Origin: Deltaproteobacteria bacterium
Lineage (GTDB): Bacteria; Myxococcota_A; Bradymonadia; UBA7976; VGTA01
Length of the DNA stretch: 7,189 nt
Assembly: GCA_016874875.1 (NCBI GenBank)
Contig: VGTA01000151.1
Coordinates: 1-7,189 of the forward strand
Reading direction: 5' to 3'
Shown: piece after piece, positions 6,275-7,189 of the stretch
Numbering within the stretch: position 1 is the stretch's first letter
How the letters are laid out: each line of letters starts with the position of its first letter
Notes under the pieces: model-generated
Databases searched by the model: none
What the model was told of the DNA's origin: nothing
The model's input: only the letters and a program-made list of their open reading frames with translations
Translations under genes and position numbers: made by a program

Positions 6275-6303
6275 AGAGTAAGGGGCGCGTGGGCTCGTGT
6301 CTA
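6275..6303 (-). promoter_or_regulatory. Candidate promoter of the lipoprotein/ferredoxin operon
   Basis: On the minus strand TAGACA (6298-6303, five of six matches to TTGACA) is followed by 17 bases and TACTCT (6275-6280, keeping T, A and final T of TATAAT). A start near 6268 would give a leader of about 56 bases. It is the best minus-strand match found in the intergenic region. Confidence 0.5.
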
Positions 6304-6346
6304 GGGCGAGCGCGCGCTTTTGAGCTGCATTTCGCTTGATGTTTCG

Positions 6347-6367
6347 CGCTTTGGGCTTTGCGCTTTG
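6347..6367. repeat. Three 7-base direct repeats in the divergent control region
   Basis: CGCTTTG, GGCTTTG and CGCTTTG follow each other without gap. Related CGCTT words occur at 6315 and 6333. The array lies between the two divergent start codons, upstream of the minus-strand candidate promoter and touching the -35 position of the plus-strand candidate. It could be a regulator binding site; no known operator was recognised. Confidence 0.55.
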
Positions 6368-6386
6368 CGCGAGCCGCCGATACTCT
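6358..6386 (+). promoter_or_regulatory. Weak candidate promoter of the kinase gene
   Basis: TTGCGC (6358-6363) is followed by 17 bases and TACTCT (6381-6386). Both boxes match consensus at only three of six positions. Support comes from the correct spacing, the same TACTCT as in the opposite promoter, and a plausible leader of about 33 bases before the kinase ATG. Confidence 0.3.
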
Positions 6387-6425
6387 TGTTGATCTTGAGC
6401 GCACATCACGACAGGCTTAAGGCTC

Positions 6426-7189
6426 ATGCAAGAACTCTTTGGACCCTATCAGCTCATCGAGCGCATCGCCGCGGGCGGCATGGCGGAGATCTTTAAGGCG
6501 CGGACGCTCGGGCAGTACGGATTTGAGAAGACGCTGGCCATCAAGCGCCTGCACCCGCGCTACACGCAGCACCCCGAGTTCGTGGAGATGCTCAAGCAGG
6601 AGGCTAAGATCGCCGTTGGGCTCTCGCACCCCAACATCGTGCAGATCTTTGACCTCGGGCGCGTCCAAGAGCACTTCTTTATCGCCATGGAGTACATCCA
6701 CGGCCGCGACCTCAACCAGACCTTCAACCGGCTCAACACCCGCCGAGAGCGCTGGCCGCTCGAGGCGGCGCTGTATGTGCTCTCGCAGGTGTGCGCCGGG
6801 CTCGACCACGCGCACCGCCAGCGCGGCCCCGACGGGCAGCTCTTGCGCCTCATCCACCGCGACGTGACGCCGCAGAACGTGATGGTCTCCACGGAGGGCG
6901 ACGTGAAGCTGGTGGACTTTGGCATCGCCAAGGTCCTCAACAGCACCCACGAGACCGAGGCGGGCATTATCAAGGGCAAGTTCTGCTTTATGTCGCCCGA
7001 GCAGGCGCACGGCGCGCGCCTCGATCACCGCACCGACATCTTTAGCGCGGGCATCGTCCTCTACGAGCTGCTCGCCGGGCGCCCCCTGTACGACGACAGC
7101 GACGACCAGCGCCTCCTCACGCGCGTCCGCAGCGCCCGCTTTCAGCCCCTCAGCGAGCTGCGCCCCGACCTGCCCGGCGCCCTCTTCCG
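6426..7189 (+). CDS. Serine/threonine protein kinase, N-terminal part (cut by window end)
   Basis: This is a Hanks-type (PknB-like) kinase that phosphorylates Ser/Thr residues using ATP. The visible 254 codons cover most of the catalytic domain: glycine loop AAGGMAEIF (15-23), ATP-binding lysine AIK (K40), helix-C glutamate E59, hinge MEYIHG (88-93), catalytic loop HRDVTPQN (144-151), DFG (164-166), an activation segment with S173, T174 and T177, SPE (190-192) and RTDIFSAG (202-209). All essential residues are present, so it should be active. HRDVTPQN in place of HRDLKPxN is typical of myxobacterial-type kinases. The first glycine of the loop is Ala, also common in that group. The ATG is the first start after an in-frame TGA at 6396-6398; AAGG lies only three bases upstream and ACAGG ten. 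It is read divergently from the lipoprotein/ferredoxin operon. The C-terminal part, which may hold a membrane or sensor region, is outside the window. Confidence 0.95.
   Translation, partial: MQELFGPYQLIERIAAGGMAEIFKARTLGQYGFEKTLAIKRLHPRYTQHPEFVEMLKQEAKIAVGLSHPNIVQIFDLGRVQEHFFIAMEYIHGRDLNQTFNRLNTRRERWPLEAALYVLSQVCAGLDHAHRQRGPDGQLLRLIHRDVTPQNVMVSTEGDVKLVDFGIAKVLNSTHETEAGIIKGKFCFMSPEQAHGARLDHRTDIFSAGIVLYELLAGRPLYDDSDDQRLLTRVRSARFQPLSELRPDLPGALF

Noticed and set aside
6353..6368. Possible sigma-54 promoter (GG ... TTGC) before the kinase
   Set aside because: The GG and GC pairs are 11 bases apart rather than the required 10, and the match arises from the CTTTG repeats.
6209..6427. A 72-codon minus-strand frame that ends in an ATGA overlap with the lipoprotein start
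   Set aside because: The overlap is suggestive, but its codons (CAA, AAA, GCA, CGA) are unlike neighbouring genes, it has no clear ribosome site, it spans the candidate promoter and repeats, and the peptide has a low-complexity Arg/Pro-rich end.

Overview
The window is GC-rich DNA that reads like a chromosome segment from a former deltaproteobacterium, most likely Myxococcota or Bradymonadota. This is inferred from three things: a protein kinase with the HRDVTPQN catalytic loop typical of those groups, a very cysteine-rich surface-type lipoprotein of a kind common there, and strong G/C preference at third codon positions. No phage, transposon, CRISPR, tRNA or rRNA sequence was recognised.

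Positions 1-2445 hold a housekeeping cluster on the minus strand, read from high to low coordinate: prs (PRPP synthetase), rplY/ctc (ribosomal protein bL25) and pth (peptidyl-tRNA hydrolase). The three genes are 51 and 36 bases apart. A perfect TTGACA box with a 17-base spacer lies upstream of prs, so they probably form one transcript from their own promoter. prs-ctc-pth is a widely conserved bacterial gene order. Two long G runs follow pth at the window edge.

Positions 2446-6303 hold the accessory part, also on the minus strand. It is a two-gene unit led by a candidate promoter (TAGACA, 17 bases, TACTCT). The first gene encodes a 551-residue exported, probably lipidated protein with about 75 cysteines and an (SAAG)6 linker. 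Five bases after its stop begins a 701-residue protein. That protein joins a cyclic-nucleotide-binding-like domain, a ferredoxin module with sixteen cysteines arranged for four [4Fe-4S] clusters, and a membrane part with two H-x13-H histidine pairs resembling diheme cytochrome b or ferric-reductase-type helices. The unit could link a cytoplasmic sensor and electron-transfer module, through membrane hemes, to a cysteine-rich envelope protein. That is a hypothesis. Only the domain layout and gene adjacency are seen.

Positions 6304-7189 hold the rest of a divergent control region (about 213 bases between the two start codons) and the first 254 codons of a serine/threonine protein kinase on the plus strand, cut by the window end. 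The control region is less GC-rich than its surroundings and carries candidate promoters for both directions plus a three-copy 7-base repeat. Three in-frame tandem repeats (units of 12, 15 and 18 bases) lie in the accessory genes and none was seen in the housekeeping genes.
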